A DNA stretch of 64,000 nt, from the NCBI GenBank assembly GCA_965213645.1, contig CBDBZX010000002.1, positions 434,001 through 498,000 on the forward strand, in the 5' to 3' direction. The notes beneath the pieces are model-generated. The model did no database searches. It had not been told where the DNA came from and was given only the letters and a program-made list of their open reading frames with translations. Both the position numbers and the translations under genes were made by a program. Positions 57,493 to 64,000 of this stretch are shown one piece after another. The stretch comes from CBDBZX01 sp965213645. GTDB lineage: Bacteria; Deinococcota; Deinococci; Deinococcales; Trueperaceae. Numbering within the stretch: the first letter of the stretch is position 1; each line of letters opens with the position of its first letter.

Positions 57493-58425
57493 TCAAACCC
57501 TCGAGCCCAACAGGTCATCCACCACTTCACTAGGGGAGAGGTCGCCGTTTAGAACCGCCTCGACATAACGCGCCTCATCCGCCTCCACGCGGCGGCGTAC
57601 CTGCGCAGTGACGATGGCGGAAATTTCAAAGCGAGCCCGTTGTCGCCTACGCTCTTCAAGTCCCCCCGCTTTTTTCAAATGCTCGTAGTGCTCAGCGAGG
57701 TGCGCCAAGAGGTCTTCGCTGCCTTGACCTTCCGATGCCACCGTTTCTTGTAAGGGTGGACGCCATGCGTCCTCTGCCCATGACCCCAAATCAAGCGCCG
57801 CTTGAATCTCGCGTTTTAAGCGTCCGGTTCCGTCCTGGTCTGCCTTGTTGATGGCAAAGACATCGGCAATTTCCATGATGCCCGCCTTGAACGCCTGCAC
57901 GCCGTCGCCCTGCCCTGGATTGAGGATAAGCACTGTCGAATCAGCAACTTGCACGATGTCTACCTCGGACTGACCGACGCCGACGGTCTCCACGAAGATA
58001 TAGTCGAAGCCGTAAGCGTCCAAAAGGGCGATCACCTGGAGTGTGGCCGCCGCTAAGCCGCCCAGATGACCCCTTGTCGCCATCGAGCGGATGTAGACGC
58101 CGGGGTCTTTGTGATGGCGCGTCATACGGATTCGGTCGCCCAAAATTGCGCCGCCGCTGTAGGGGCTCGTGGGGTCAACGGCGACGACGGCGACCTCTTG
58201 ACCTCTCTCTCTGACTGCGCCAATCAGTCTGTCGGCCAAGGTACTTTTGCCGCTGCCCGGTGAGCCGGTCAATCCGATGATTCGCGCTTTTCCGCCCCCT
58301 GAACGCACCGCTTTGAGGAGGGTTTGCCCCTCTTCTTGACCGCCCTCGAGCAAGCTAATCGCTCTGGCGAGGGCGCGTTCGCTATGGGCGAGGAAGCGCT
58401 CTTTCAAAGTCTCGATGGGTTGCAC
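57493..58425 (-). CDS. MeaB/ArgK-type G-protein chaperone of B12-dependent mutase
   Basis: 310-residue GTPase of the MeaB/ArgK family, which protects and reactivates methylmalonyl-CoA mutase-type enzymes. Seen: P-loop GLTGSPGSGKSTLADRLIGAV (about 51-71), VVAVDPTSPYSGGAILGDRIRMTRHH (switch region), YIRSMATRGHLGGLAAATLQVI, FVETVGVGQSEVDIVQVADSTVLILNPGQGDGVQAFKAGIMEIADVFAINKADQDG. Start: the frame is open to 58506, but the GTG at 58425 gives the family's usual beginning and clears the DUF559 gene. No mutase gene is in the window. Confidence 0.85.
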   Translation of the reverse strand: MQPIETLKERFLAHSERALARAISLLEGGQEEGQTLLKAVRSGGGKARIIGLTGSPGSGKSTLADRLIGAVRERGQEVAVVAVDPTSPYSGGAILGDRIRMTRHHKDPGVYIRSMATRGHLGGLAAATLQVIALLDAYGFDYIFVETVGVGQSEVDIVQVADSTVLILNPGQGDGVQAFKAGIMEIADVFAINKADQDGTGRLKREIQAALDLGSWAEDAWRPPLQETVASEGQGSEDLLAHLAEHYEHLKKAGGLEERRRQRARFEISAIVTAQVRRRVEADEARYVEAVLNGDLSPSEVVDDLLGSRV

Positions 58426-58468
58426 AGGGGGAGCATACCACCCCGCCAACCTCCCCTCTAGGGGAGAC

Positions 58469-58861
58469 TCAATCAGCAGAGGTGTCTTCGGTCGGTGAAG
58501 GGTCAAGGAGGTAGGACTCGAGCCTCTCCCTCACCCCCCTGAAGTCGCGCATGACCTCTTCGTTGTTGAAGCGGATAACTTGGAGACCATAGCCCTCTAA
58601 GACCTCAGTTCGCGCTCTGTCTCTCGCTTGCGTTTTTGGTTCTAAGTGATATGGTCCGTCCACCTCGATGACGAGCTTGAGCTTGGGGCAGTAAAAATCC
58701 GCAATAAAGTGGTCTATCGGGCGCTGGCGGTAGACGTGCAGCGGGAAGACGCGTAGGTACGACCAGAGTCGCTTTTCGGCAGGAGCCATCTTTTTGCGGT
58801 TGGCGCGGGCGTAGGCGACTAGCTTGCGGTTGTAGGGGAGGTGGTAGCGGGAGCGGTTCAT
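58469..58861 (-). CDS. DUF559 endonuclease-like protein
   Basis: 130-residue protein of the DUF559 family, a PD-(D/E)XK/Vsr-like fold. Seen: YNRKLVAYARANRKKMAPAEKRLWSYLR then RQRPIDHFIADFYCPKLKLVIEVDGPYHLEPKTQARDRARTEVLEGYGLQVIRFNNEEVMRD; the D in FIADFYC and the E-V-D in VIEVDG are the nuclease-like residues. Biological role unknown. ATG at 58861 is preferred; the frame continues upstream to 59191 through the C-rich repeat element and so is not coding there. DUF559 genes are often found next to intergenic repeats, as here. Confidence 0.82.
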   Translation of the reverse strand: MNRSRYHLPYNRKLVAYARANRKKMAPAEKRLWSYLRVFPLHVYRQRPIDHFIADFYCPKLKLVIEVDGPYHLEPKTQARDRARTEVLEGYGLQVIRFNNEEVMRDFRGVRERLESYLLDPSPTEDTSAD

Positions 58862-58913
58862 CGTCCTATTATTGTGCCAGTCAGAACTCGAGGGGGAGGG
58901 TTGGGGGTCACAG

Positions 58914-59100
58914 GGACCCCCTAGCCCCCTTGAAAGGGGGAGAGTCGTAGCGCAGTTTCGGCACGCTGCGCCAGGGTTGCAGGCGGCGACCCCTGAGCGC
59001 GTTCTCGAGCGCGCCGCGCCAAGGTCACAAGCTTCGACCCCTGAGCGCTTCTGCGACAACGCGCTACCTCTACCCCTTTTCCAAAGGGGGGCGGGGGGAT
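58914..59100. repeat. C-rich inverted-repeat element with two 48-bp tandem units
   Basis: Ends: ACCCCCTAGCCCCCTTGAAAGGGGG at 58915-58940 and, inverted, CCCCTTTTCCAAAGGGGGGCGGGGGG at 59074-59099. Between them lie two tandem copies of a 48-bp unit (58968-59015 and 59016-59063), each carrying CGACCCCTGAGCGC followed by TTCT. The right end abuts the stop codon of the ABC permease gene. The region is open in one reading frame but the product is low-complexity and not protein-like. Confidence 0.7.
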
Positions 59101-60276
59101 TCACCGCAACACCTCCGCCGGTTCTAAGCCACTCGCCCGCCGCGCCGGAATCACCCCCGCCACCACGCTCGTCGCAATAGAAAGCGCACAAACCCAGAGG
59201 AAGTCCCAGGCTTGCAACTCCACGGGAAGCTGCGTGATGAAGTAGAGGTCGCCGGGCAGCGGGTAGGGCTGAAACTTGAAGTAGAGCGAAAGCCCTAAGC
59301 CCAAAAGCGCCCCGAGCAGTGTGCCGCCGCCACCTAAGAGCAGACCCTCGAGCGTAAACACCGAAACAATCTGGCGCTGCGACGCCCCCATCGCCCGCAA
59401 GATGGCGATCTCTTCGGTCTTCTCCGACACCGTCAAAATGAGGATATTGGCAATCCCCATCGCCGCGACGATGACAATGAGGAATACGACCACACCGATG
59501 AGCGCTTTTTGCAAGTTGAGTTGGTCGATTAAACCGCCGAAGAGGTTTTGCCAGGGCGTCGCGAAGAGGTCGAACTCGCGGCTCAGCGCTTGACCTATCT
59601 CCGTGGCGGCTTCAGGGTCAGAAACGCGCACGTGGTAGCCCGTGATTTCGCCTTCTGCCCGCAGATAGTCCTGCAGATTAGGGATAGACGCGAATGAGGT
59701 CACGCTGTCGATGAGTTCGTTGTTGACGCGAAAGGTGCCTGCTACATTAAACGCTTGGCGGCTACGGTCTATGTTGACGATCTGCACCTCATCGCCCCCA
59801 AAGACACCCAACTGCCGCGCCAGCGTTTCACCCAAGACGATGCCGTCGCCGCTGAGGTTGTCTGCTTGCGCCTCTAACGTTCCCAAATCCAAGACCTCTT
59901 GCTCCAACACCGGGTCGATGCCCAAAATCTGCGTGTAGCCTTGGCGTCCGCTCACGCCGAGCTGCGCATTCGCCCGCCGCGCGATGAGCGCCTGCGTGGA
60001 GAGGAAGGGGCTCACCGCTTCGACGTTGTCATATTCTCCGATGGCTTCTAAAACTGCGGGGTCGTTCGGTAAACGCTCGCCGTCATAGCTTGACAAGGTT
60101 ACATGCGGCGTCGCTTTAAGCGTACTACGGATGAGTTCGTCGATAAAGCCATTGGTGAGCGAGAGTGCTGTGACCAAAACCATCACGCCAACCGCTACGC
60201 CCAAAACCGTTAGGAGGCTCTGCAAAGGTCGGCGGCGAATGTGGCGGTAGGCTAGAAAGAGGACAAAACGGCGCAT
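59101..60276 (-). CDS. ABC transporter permease, MacB/LolC (FtsX) type
   Basis: 391-residue permease of an ABC exporter of the MacB/LolCE class. One N-terminal helix (residues about 15-40, LLTVLGVAVGVMVLVTALSLTNGFIDELI), a large extracytoplasmic domain of about 220 residues (the MacB_PCD domain, with LSTQALIARRANAQLGVSGRQGYTQILGIDP), and three C-terminal helices with the FtsX signature VVVFLIVIVAAMGIANILILTVSEKTEEIAILRAMGASQRQI. LolC-type proteins extract lipoproteins; MacB-type export peptides or drugs. No ATPase gene adjoins it, so partner and substrate are unknown. Confidence 0.88.
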   Translation of the reverse strand: MRRFVLFLAYRHIRRRPLQSLLTVLGVAVGVMVLVTALSLTNGFIDELIRSTLKATPHVTLSSYDGERLPNDPAVLEAIGEYDNVEAVSPFLSTQALIARRANAQLGVSGRQGYTQILGIDPVLEQEVLDLGTLEAQADNLSGDGIVLGETLARQLGVFGGDEVQIVNIDRSRQAFNVAGTFRVNNELIDSVTSFASIPNLQDYLRAEGEITGYHVRVSDPEAATEIGQALSREFDLFATPWQNLFGGLIDQLNLQKALIGVVVFLIVIVAAMGIANILILTVSEKTEEIAILRAMGASQRQIVSVFTLEGLLLGGGGTLLGALLGLGLSLYFKFQPYPLPGDLYFITQLPVELQAWDFLWVCALSIATSVVAGVIPARRASGLEPAEVLR

Positions 60277-60428
60277 AGATTTAGTGTAGCGTGCGAGCTT
60301 TTTGTAGCTAGTCAGCTAGTCAGCATCGTTCATCCAACTCGACCGGACTTCAGCTAGTCAGGTTTGAGGGTTTTTGACAGACTGACTAGCTGAAATGCTC
60401 AGTGAAATGAACCCTGTCACACTACATT
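60277..60428. repeat. Intergenic repeat, CAGCTAGTCAG words
   Basis: Contains GTAGCTAGTCAGCTAGTCAGC (60306-60326), CTTCAGCTAGTCAGG and GACTGACTAGCTGAAATGCTCAGTGAAATG, alternating direct and inverted. No gene. Similar to the words at 57405-57430. Confidence 0.45.
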
Positions 60429-61079
60429 TCAACGCGCCGCGCTCAACACTGGAACTACTGAAATCGCCGCCACCTCAGGATGATCCAACACGGGTCCGTC
60501 CCACCCACGCCGCACGAGTTCTAGCTCCACCTTGCGCACGCCCCACTGCAAAGCTTCAGTGTAGGACTCGAACCACACATCAACTTGCTGCTCTTTGCGT
60601 GCGTGGAGCGTGTCTTCGACGACGAAAAGCCCTTGCGCGTCCAGCTTGTCTTGAAACTTACCGTAGCCGCCGCCACGGTAGCCACCCAAATCCTTGAGGC
60701 GCACCAGCGAGCCGTACGGGATGCTGCCACCTAAAAGGTCGCGGCTAATCGCGACGATACCGGGGCGCGTGGTTGTGCCTATGGCGGTGGTGAAAGGCGT
60801 GTCGTCGGTTTGCGACTCGAGCGAGTTATACCCCGTCGCCCGCAGCACAAAGCTCGGCCTAGCAGGTGGCCCGTGCCGCTCAAAGTTGTGGCTACGCGGT
60901 TCACTACGAATTTTTGCTTGCGGAGACATTTTAAGTTTAACGAACCGTTTCACCTTGACCGTCGCTTTCGGCGCGATAGCCACTTCTCTGGCAGGTTGAA
61001 ACGCGGTCACGCCTGCGCCGATAATCGTACCGAGCGCGACGCACCTCAATATTGTACGCAAGGTCACGTTAGCCTCCAC
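60429..61079 (-). CDS. 3D-domain (MltA-like) exported protein
   Basis: 216-residue protein with an N-terminal signal-anchor (RTILRCVALGTIIGAGVTAFQPA), a basic linker, and a 3D domain from about residue 80: ATGYNSLESQTDDTPFTTAIGTTTRPGIVAISRDLLGGSIPYGSLVRLKDLG...FVVEDTLHARKEQQVDVWFES. The three conserved aspartates (in TDDTP, VEDTL and VDVWF) are present. Such 3D domains are part of lytic-transglycosylase-like and resuscitation factors; this one has no LysM or other binding domain. Probably cell-wall-associated. Divergent from the kinase at 61163. Confidence 0.82.
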   Translation of the reverse strand: MEANVTLRTILRCVALGTIIGAGVTAFQPAREVAIAPKATVKVKRFVKLKMSPQAKIRSEPRSHNFERHGPPARPSFVLRATGYNSLESQTDDTPFTTAIGTTTRPGIVAISRDLLGGSIPYGSLVRLKDLGGYRGGGYGKFQDKLDAQGLFVVEDTLHARKEQQVDVWFESYTEALQWGVRKVELELVRRGWDGPVLDHPEVAAISVVPVLSAAR

Positions 61080-61162
61080 CTCGAAAATATCACGTCTCGC
61101 TATCTAAACCAAGCGTTAAAGAACAGTTTCGCTGAGTTTGTCGGCTTGGTAGACTCGGAGGG

Positions 61163-61840
61163 ATGGACGCTCGAGCCAATCCCACCTCAACGCGCCTAGA
61201 CCTGCTTCAAAAGCTCGCTGCTAAGATTTTGACGTTACCTTCAAATCACGTTGTCAAGGTCGGTATTGACGGCGTGGACGGCGCTGGTAAGACGGTTTTT
61301 GCGGGTGAGCTGGCTCGAGCCTTAGCCGCGTCCGGTAGACCGCTTATTCGCGCTTCTGTGGACGGTTTTCACAATCCCAAATCGGTGAGATACCGCTTAG
61401 GCAAAAGCGCGCCCGAGGGTTTCTTTCGCGATTCCTACAATTACCCTGCGCTCAAAGCTGCGCTTTTAGACCCGCTCAGCCCTGGCGAAACAGGCCGCTA
61501 CCGCACCGCTGTTTTCGACCACCGAAGTGACGCACCTACGGAAACCTCAGAAGAACAAGCCGCGCCCGGCTCTATCCTTATCTTGGACGGTATTTTCTTG
61601 CACCGCCCCGAACTGAGAGATTATTGGGACTTCTCCATCTTTTTAGAGGTGGACTTTAGCGTTTCTATCCCGAGAGGTGCGCAGCGCGGTGAAGGCTCGC
61701 CTGACCCGCACGCGAGGGGAAATCGGCGCTATGTGGAGGGACAAGAACTATATTTTCGGGAATGCAAACCGAAAGCGTACGCGACGGTTGTGGTGAATAA
61801 TGAAAGTCTCTCTGAGCCTTTTGTCGTTGAGGATAGTTGA
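61163..61840 (+). CDS. Uridine-kinase-like P-loop protein
   Basis: 225-residue P-loop kinase of the uridine kinase/phosphoribulokinase superfamily. Walker A in VGIDGVDGAGKTVFAGELARALA (residues about 33-55), SVDGFHNPKSVRYRLGKSAPEGFFRDSYNYPALKAALLDPLS (acceptor side), LILDGIFLHRPELRDYWDFSIFLEVD (Walker B). The tail DPHARGNRRYVEGQELYFRECKPKAYATVVVNNESLSEP is typical of the actinobacterial 'uridine kinase' group. Substrate not proven. Stop at 61840, then a hairpin. Confidence 0.75.
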   Translation: MDARANPTSTRLDLLQKLAAKILTLPSNHVVKVGIDGVDGAGKTVFAGELARALAASGRPLIRASVDGFHNPKSVRYRLGKSAPEGFFRDSYNYPALKAALLDPLSPGETGRYRTAVFDHRSDAPTETSEEQAAPGSILILDGIFLHRPELRDYWDFSIFLEVDFSVSIPRGAQRGEGSPDPHARGNRRYVEGQELYFRECKPKAYATVVVNNESLSEPFVVEDS

Positions 61841-61848
61841 AAGCAGTG

Positions 61849-61887
61849 AGCAACGAGTCTAAAGGGTTTCACTCATTGCTCGTTGCT
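61849..61887 (+). terminator. Hairpin after the kinase gene (also a repeat)
   Basis: AGCAACGAG (61849-61857) pairs perfectly with CTCGTTGCT (61879-61887), followed by TTTTAACTC. Twenty-one bases lie between the arms. It is a relative of the flanks of repeat copy E (54289 and 55575), so it is both a dispersed hairpin and a plausible terminator. Confidence 0.5.
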
Positions 61888-61938
61888 TTTAACTCATCGC
61901 TTATTTGGACGCTATGATGCCCCAATGAAGGAATACCG

Positions 61939-63204
61939 ATGAATCAACCAGGCTTCAACTTCCAAATAGACAAAGAGGTCGGCGCGGTGCGTTTAGGCAA
62001 GCTTCACACCCCGCACGGCACGATCCAAACACCCAACTTCGTCGCCGTAGGCACACAAGCCACCGTCAAAACGCTGACGCCCGAAGAGGTCAAGGGGGCG
62101 GGAACACAGGTGCTCTTCTCCAACACCTATCACCTCTACTTGCGCCCCGGCGAAGACCTCGTAGCGTCCTTCGGCGGCCTTCACAACTTCATGGGCTGGG
62201 ACGGCCCTATCATGACCGACTCGGGCGGCTTTCAAGTCTTTTCCTTGGGCGCGAGCATCGAGCACGGCGTGGGCAAAGTCGCGAACATCTTTCCCGGCGA
62301 AGAAGGCGGTGTATTGACGACGAAGCGCACCGAAGGCGGCAAGTCGTTCGTTACCGTAAGCGAAGAAGAGGTGCGCTTCAAGAGCCACATCGACGGCTCG
62401 GAGCATATCTTTACGCCCGAAAAGTCCGTTAGGGTTCAGCGGGCTTTGGGCGCGGACATCATCCTAGCCTTCGACGAATGCACCTCACCCTTGCACGACG
62501 AAGCCTACACCGCGAAAAGCGCTGAGCGCACCCACCGCTGGGCGCGGCGGAGCTTGGATTACTTTCAACAGAGTGAGCCGCAGCACGGCTACGCGCAAGC
62601 CCTGTACGGCATTGTGCAGGGAGGCGCGTTTGAGGCGGCGCGTAAAAATAGTGCGAAAGTCATTTCAGAGATGGACTTTGACGGGATTGCCATCGGCGGC
62701 AACCTTGGTAGGACGAAAGCGGAGATGCGCCAGGTTTTGGCGTGGACGACGCCGCTGCTTGCCAGAGAAAAACCCCGCCACCTCTTAGGCATCGGTGACG
62801 TGCCGGGCATCCTGGACGCCGTCGAGCACGGCTGCGACACCTTCGACTGCGTCGCGCCGACGCGCAACGCCCGCAACGGCGGCATCTTAAAACGCTTCGA
62901 CGACGACGGGACGCCGCTTCCCAAGTTCCGCATTAACATCCTGAACGCTCGCTTTGCCGACGACACGCGACCTCTTGACCCAGAGTGTGACTGCTACACC
63001 TGTCAGCGGTTCTCTCGCGCCTACCTCCGCCACCTCTTCAAAGCCGAAGAACTCTTAGCCCGCCGCCTCGCCAGCATACACAACCTGCGCTTTATGGCGC
63101 GGCTTTGTGAGGAGATTCGCCATAGTTTGAGAGAGGAGAGGTTTGGGGAGATGAAGCGGGATTGGCTTACGCCATTAAGCAACGCGAGCGTACTTGAGAG
63201 GTAA
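61939..63204 (+). CDS. tgt: tRNA-guanine transglycosylase
   Basis: Exchanges the guanine at position 34 of GUN-anticodon tRNAs for preQ1 in queuosine synthesis. 421 residues: GAVRLGKLHTPHGTIQTPNFVAVGTQATVKTLTPEEVKGAGTQVLFSNTYHL, catalytic/active site TDSGGFQVFSLG, GIVQGGAFEAARKNSAK, GIAIGGNLG, FDCVAPTRNARNGG and the zinc site CDCYTCQRFSRAYLRHLFKAEE (Cys, Cys, Cys, His). Slightly longer than usual because of an insert around residues 112-130 (EEGGVLTTKRTEGG). ATG at 61939. The last 30 bases overlap the end of the convergent DUF4926 gene. Confidence 0.95.
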   Translation: MNQPGFNFQIDKEVGAVRLGKLHTPHGTIQTPNFVAVGTQATVKTLTPEEVKGAGTQVLFSNTYHLYLRPGEDLVASFGGLHNFMGWDGPIMTDSGGFQVFSLGASIEHGVGKVANIFPGEEGGVLTTKRTEGGKSFVTVSEEEVRFKSHIDGSEHIFTPEKSVRVQRALGADIILAFDECTSPLHDEAYTAKSAERTHRWARRSLDYFQQSEPQHGYAQALYGIVQGGAFEAARKNSAKVISEMDFDGIAIGGNLGRTKAEMRQVLAWTTPLLAREKPRHLLGIGDVPGILDAVEHGCDTFDCVAPTRNARNGGILKRFDDDGTPLPKFRINILNARFADDTRPLDPECDCYTCQRFSRAYLRHLFKAEELLARRLASIHNLRFMARLCEEIRHSLREERFGEMKRDWLTPLSNASVLER

Positions 63205-63375
63205 AAGTTGGTGAACCTCTAAAGGTAGCAGTGCGTAAGTGCGCCCTTGATTATCGCTAAACTCAACCAGAAACACATCTGGTGCAAGTTCCTCAACGAG
63301 CGTTCCGACTTGCCCACGACTGAGATTTTCTTCAGGTAGATTAGTTGTAAGCGCAACTGTATCGAGCAGTTTCAT
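63175..63375 (-). CDS. DUF4926 protein
   Basis: 66-residue soluble protein: MKLLDTVALTTNLPEENLSRGQVGTLVEELAPDVFLVEFSDNQGRTYALLPLEVHQLL. The pattern D-x-V-A-L...L-x-x-G-x-x-G-T-V-V-E...V-E-F-x-D-x-x-G is that of the DUF4926 family, often encoded beside DUF6883 proteins as here. Small two-gene units of this sort behave like toxin-antitoxin pairs in distribution but function is not established. 51 bp downstream of the DUF6883 gene on the same strand, converging on tgt. Confidence 0.75.
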   Translation of the reverse strand: MKLLDTVALTTNLPEENLSRGQVGTLVEELAPDVFLVEFSDNQGRTYALLPLEVHQLLPLKYARVA

Positions 63376-63426
63376 AGCTTTTAGTATAGAGGATTGCTCG
63401 CAACCACGTCGAACCTACTTAGGTTC

Positions 63427-63801
63427 TCAAAGGACAAAAACGGTAGTGAGTCTTGGGAAATTCTCACTATTGCGAATAATCCAACCACTTCGGACACGCG
63501 CTTCACCCTTACCCGTACTTAGGTCGAAGTCAACTGTGTAGTTTTGCCCGAAGGGTGTGCTTCTTCCTCTAGTTGCCGTTCCAGTTCTAGCAGCTTCTAA
63601 AAGTGCGTCACGCAGCACGTCAGCGTTCTTCGTTGTAATACCAAGCGCAGATGCAAATACTCTAGCTTTATGCTTACCTCGTTCGTTGATAGGATTGAGA
63701 GCGTAATTGGTTAATTTTCCTGGGTCAATAAAAGCGTTTGTGCCATTAGGAAGTTTCACGAGAAATCTCCTCGCTTTCTCCCCGTTTAGTAAAACCTTCA
63801 A
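63427..63801 (-). CDS. DUF6883-like protein
   Basis: 124 residues: MKVLLNGEKARRFLVKLPNG, KLTNYALNPINERGKHKARVFASALGITTKNADVLRDALLEAAR, then TPFGQNYTVDFDLSTGKGEARVRSGWIIRNSENFPRLTTVFVL. The LNP-x-x-x-x-G-K-H-K-A-R-V-F-x-x-x-L-G-I core and the W-I-I/V-R-x-x-E-x-x-P-R-L end are the DUF6883 pattern. Placed upstream of a DUF4926 gene on the same strand. Exact biochemical role unknown; probably a toxin-antitoxin-like pair. Confidence 0.7.
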   Translation of the reverse strand: MKVLLNGEKARRFLVKLPNGTNAFIDPGKLTNYALNPINERGKHKARVFASALGITTKNADVLRDALLEAARTGTATRGRSTPFGQNYTVDFDLSTGKGEARVRSGWIIRNSENFPRLTTVFVL

Positions 63802-63858
63802 GCAACCTTGCGGTTACTAAGGTTCAGTTTATCATTATTTGTATTGCTATTATCGGTA

Positions 63859-64000
63859 TCAAAAAATACTCAAAAATCCCACAATGCTAGACGCCGTCAA
63901 AATAGCAGTAATGATAGACAAACAACCACACCCGCACCCAGGCACTGTGTCAGCGTAAGCAACTTTTGTACTGCCACAAGAAGGACACTTACTAGAGAGG
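63859..64000 (-). CDS. Zinc-ribbon small membrane protein, C-terminal part (cut by window edge)
   Basis: Reverse-strand frame entering from the right edge and stopping at 63859. The 46 visible residues are LSSKCPSCGSTKVAYADTVPGCGCGC then LSIITAILTASSIVGFLSIF. CPSC and the GCGCGC cluster form a zinc-ribbon-like pattern; the rest is one hydrophobic segment ending in the membrane. The N-terminus lies outside the window. Confidence 0.5.
   Translation of the reverse strand, partial: LSSKCPSCGSTKVAYADTVPGCGCGCLSIITAILTASSIVGFLSIF

Noticed and set aside
58862..59191. N-terminal extension of the DUF559 ORF
   Set aside because: The extension is the translated C-rich tandem repeat; the conserved domain begins after the ATG at 58861.
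1..64000. CRISPR arrays, tRNA and rRNA genes
   Set aside because: No regularly spaced direct repeats, no cas-type proteins, and no TTCRANY-type T-loop with matching acceptor arms were found by reading.

Overview
The window (about 57% GC by eye) looks like a chromosomal segment of a member of the Deinococcota, most likely a Trueperaceae-like lineage. The reasons are a homoisocitrate dehydrogenase strongly resembling the Thermus enzyme, two adjacent deoxynucleoside kinases of the dGK/dAK type, a MurE without the meso-diaminopimelate signature, and the general gene repertoire. The organism assignment is an inference from protein recognition, not from a search.

Layout. 1-4.1 kb: N-terminal part of Lon (reverse), argS and a HIT protein, separated by small palindromic repeats. 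4.4-10.5 kb: a complete seven-gene Mrp-type Na+/H+ antiporter operon (mrpABCDEFG). 11-11.8 kb: a Crp/Fnr regulator preceded by several TGTGA-type inverted repeats and followed by a terminator. 11.9-16.6 kb: an accessory island with two complete PIN-toxin modules, a 40-codon antitoxin remnant, a gene resembling rolling-circle replication proteins of the filamentous phage gpII/X class, a small membrane protein, and two tandem DUF433/DUF5615 modules, one with a wrecked toxin and one interrupted by a miniature element. 16.7-26.4 kb: acetyl xylan esterase, hyuAB, glucose-6-phosphate dehydrogenase and an envelope-lipid glycosyltransferase/flippase group. 26.6-34.3 kb: a large PKD/Ig lipoprotein with a zinc-protease motif, Pta, and a small secreted HExxH protein. 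34.9-36.2 kb: a dead ISAs1-like element. 36.7-46.8 kb: lipoprotein, sirtuin, CBS/DUF21 protein, stand-alone CheB, two nucleoside kinases, MurE, and a CPA2 antiporter with a coupled 28-codon leader ORF. 47-50 kb: pyrimidine phosphorylase - JAMM protease - unknown - E1-like enzyme operon. 50-58 kb: regulator/MFS pair, homoisocitrate dehydrogenase, Hsp33 with an extra zinc ribbon, an intact IS4-type element, CDF transporter, CIA30, CoaD, MeaB-like GTPase. 58.5-64 kb: DUF559 protein, ABC permease, 3D-domain protein, uridine-kinase-like protein, Tgt, a DUF4926/DUF6883 pair, and the end of a zinc-ribbon membrane protein.

The housekeeping genes are ordinary. The most unusual content is between the genes: at least two families of miniature inverted-repeat elements (one with a covarying internal hairpin that supplies coding ends to a toxin-antitoxin pair, another in five copies, one of them the target of the IS4-type insertion), and a striking excess of the palindrome CTCGAG, roughly ninety-odd copies in 64 kb by eye. 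The accessory islands at 11.9-16.6, 34.3-36.7 and 54.2-55.6 kb carry most of the evidence of insertion and decay.
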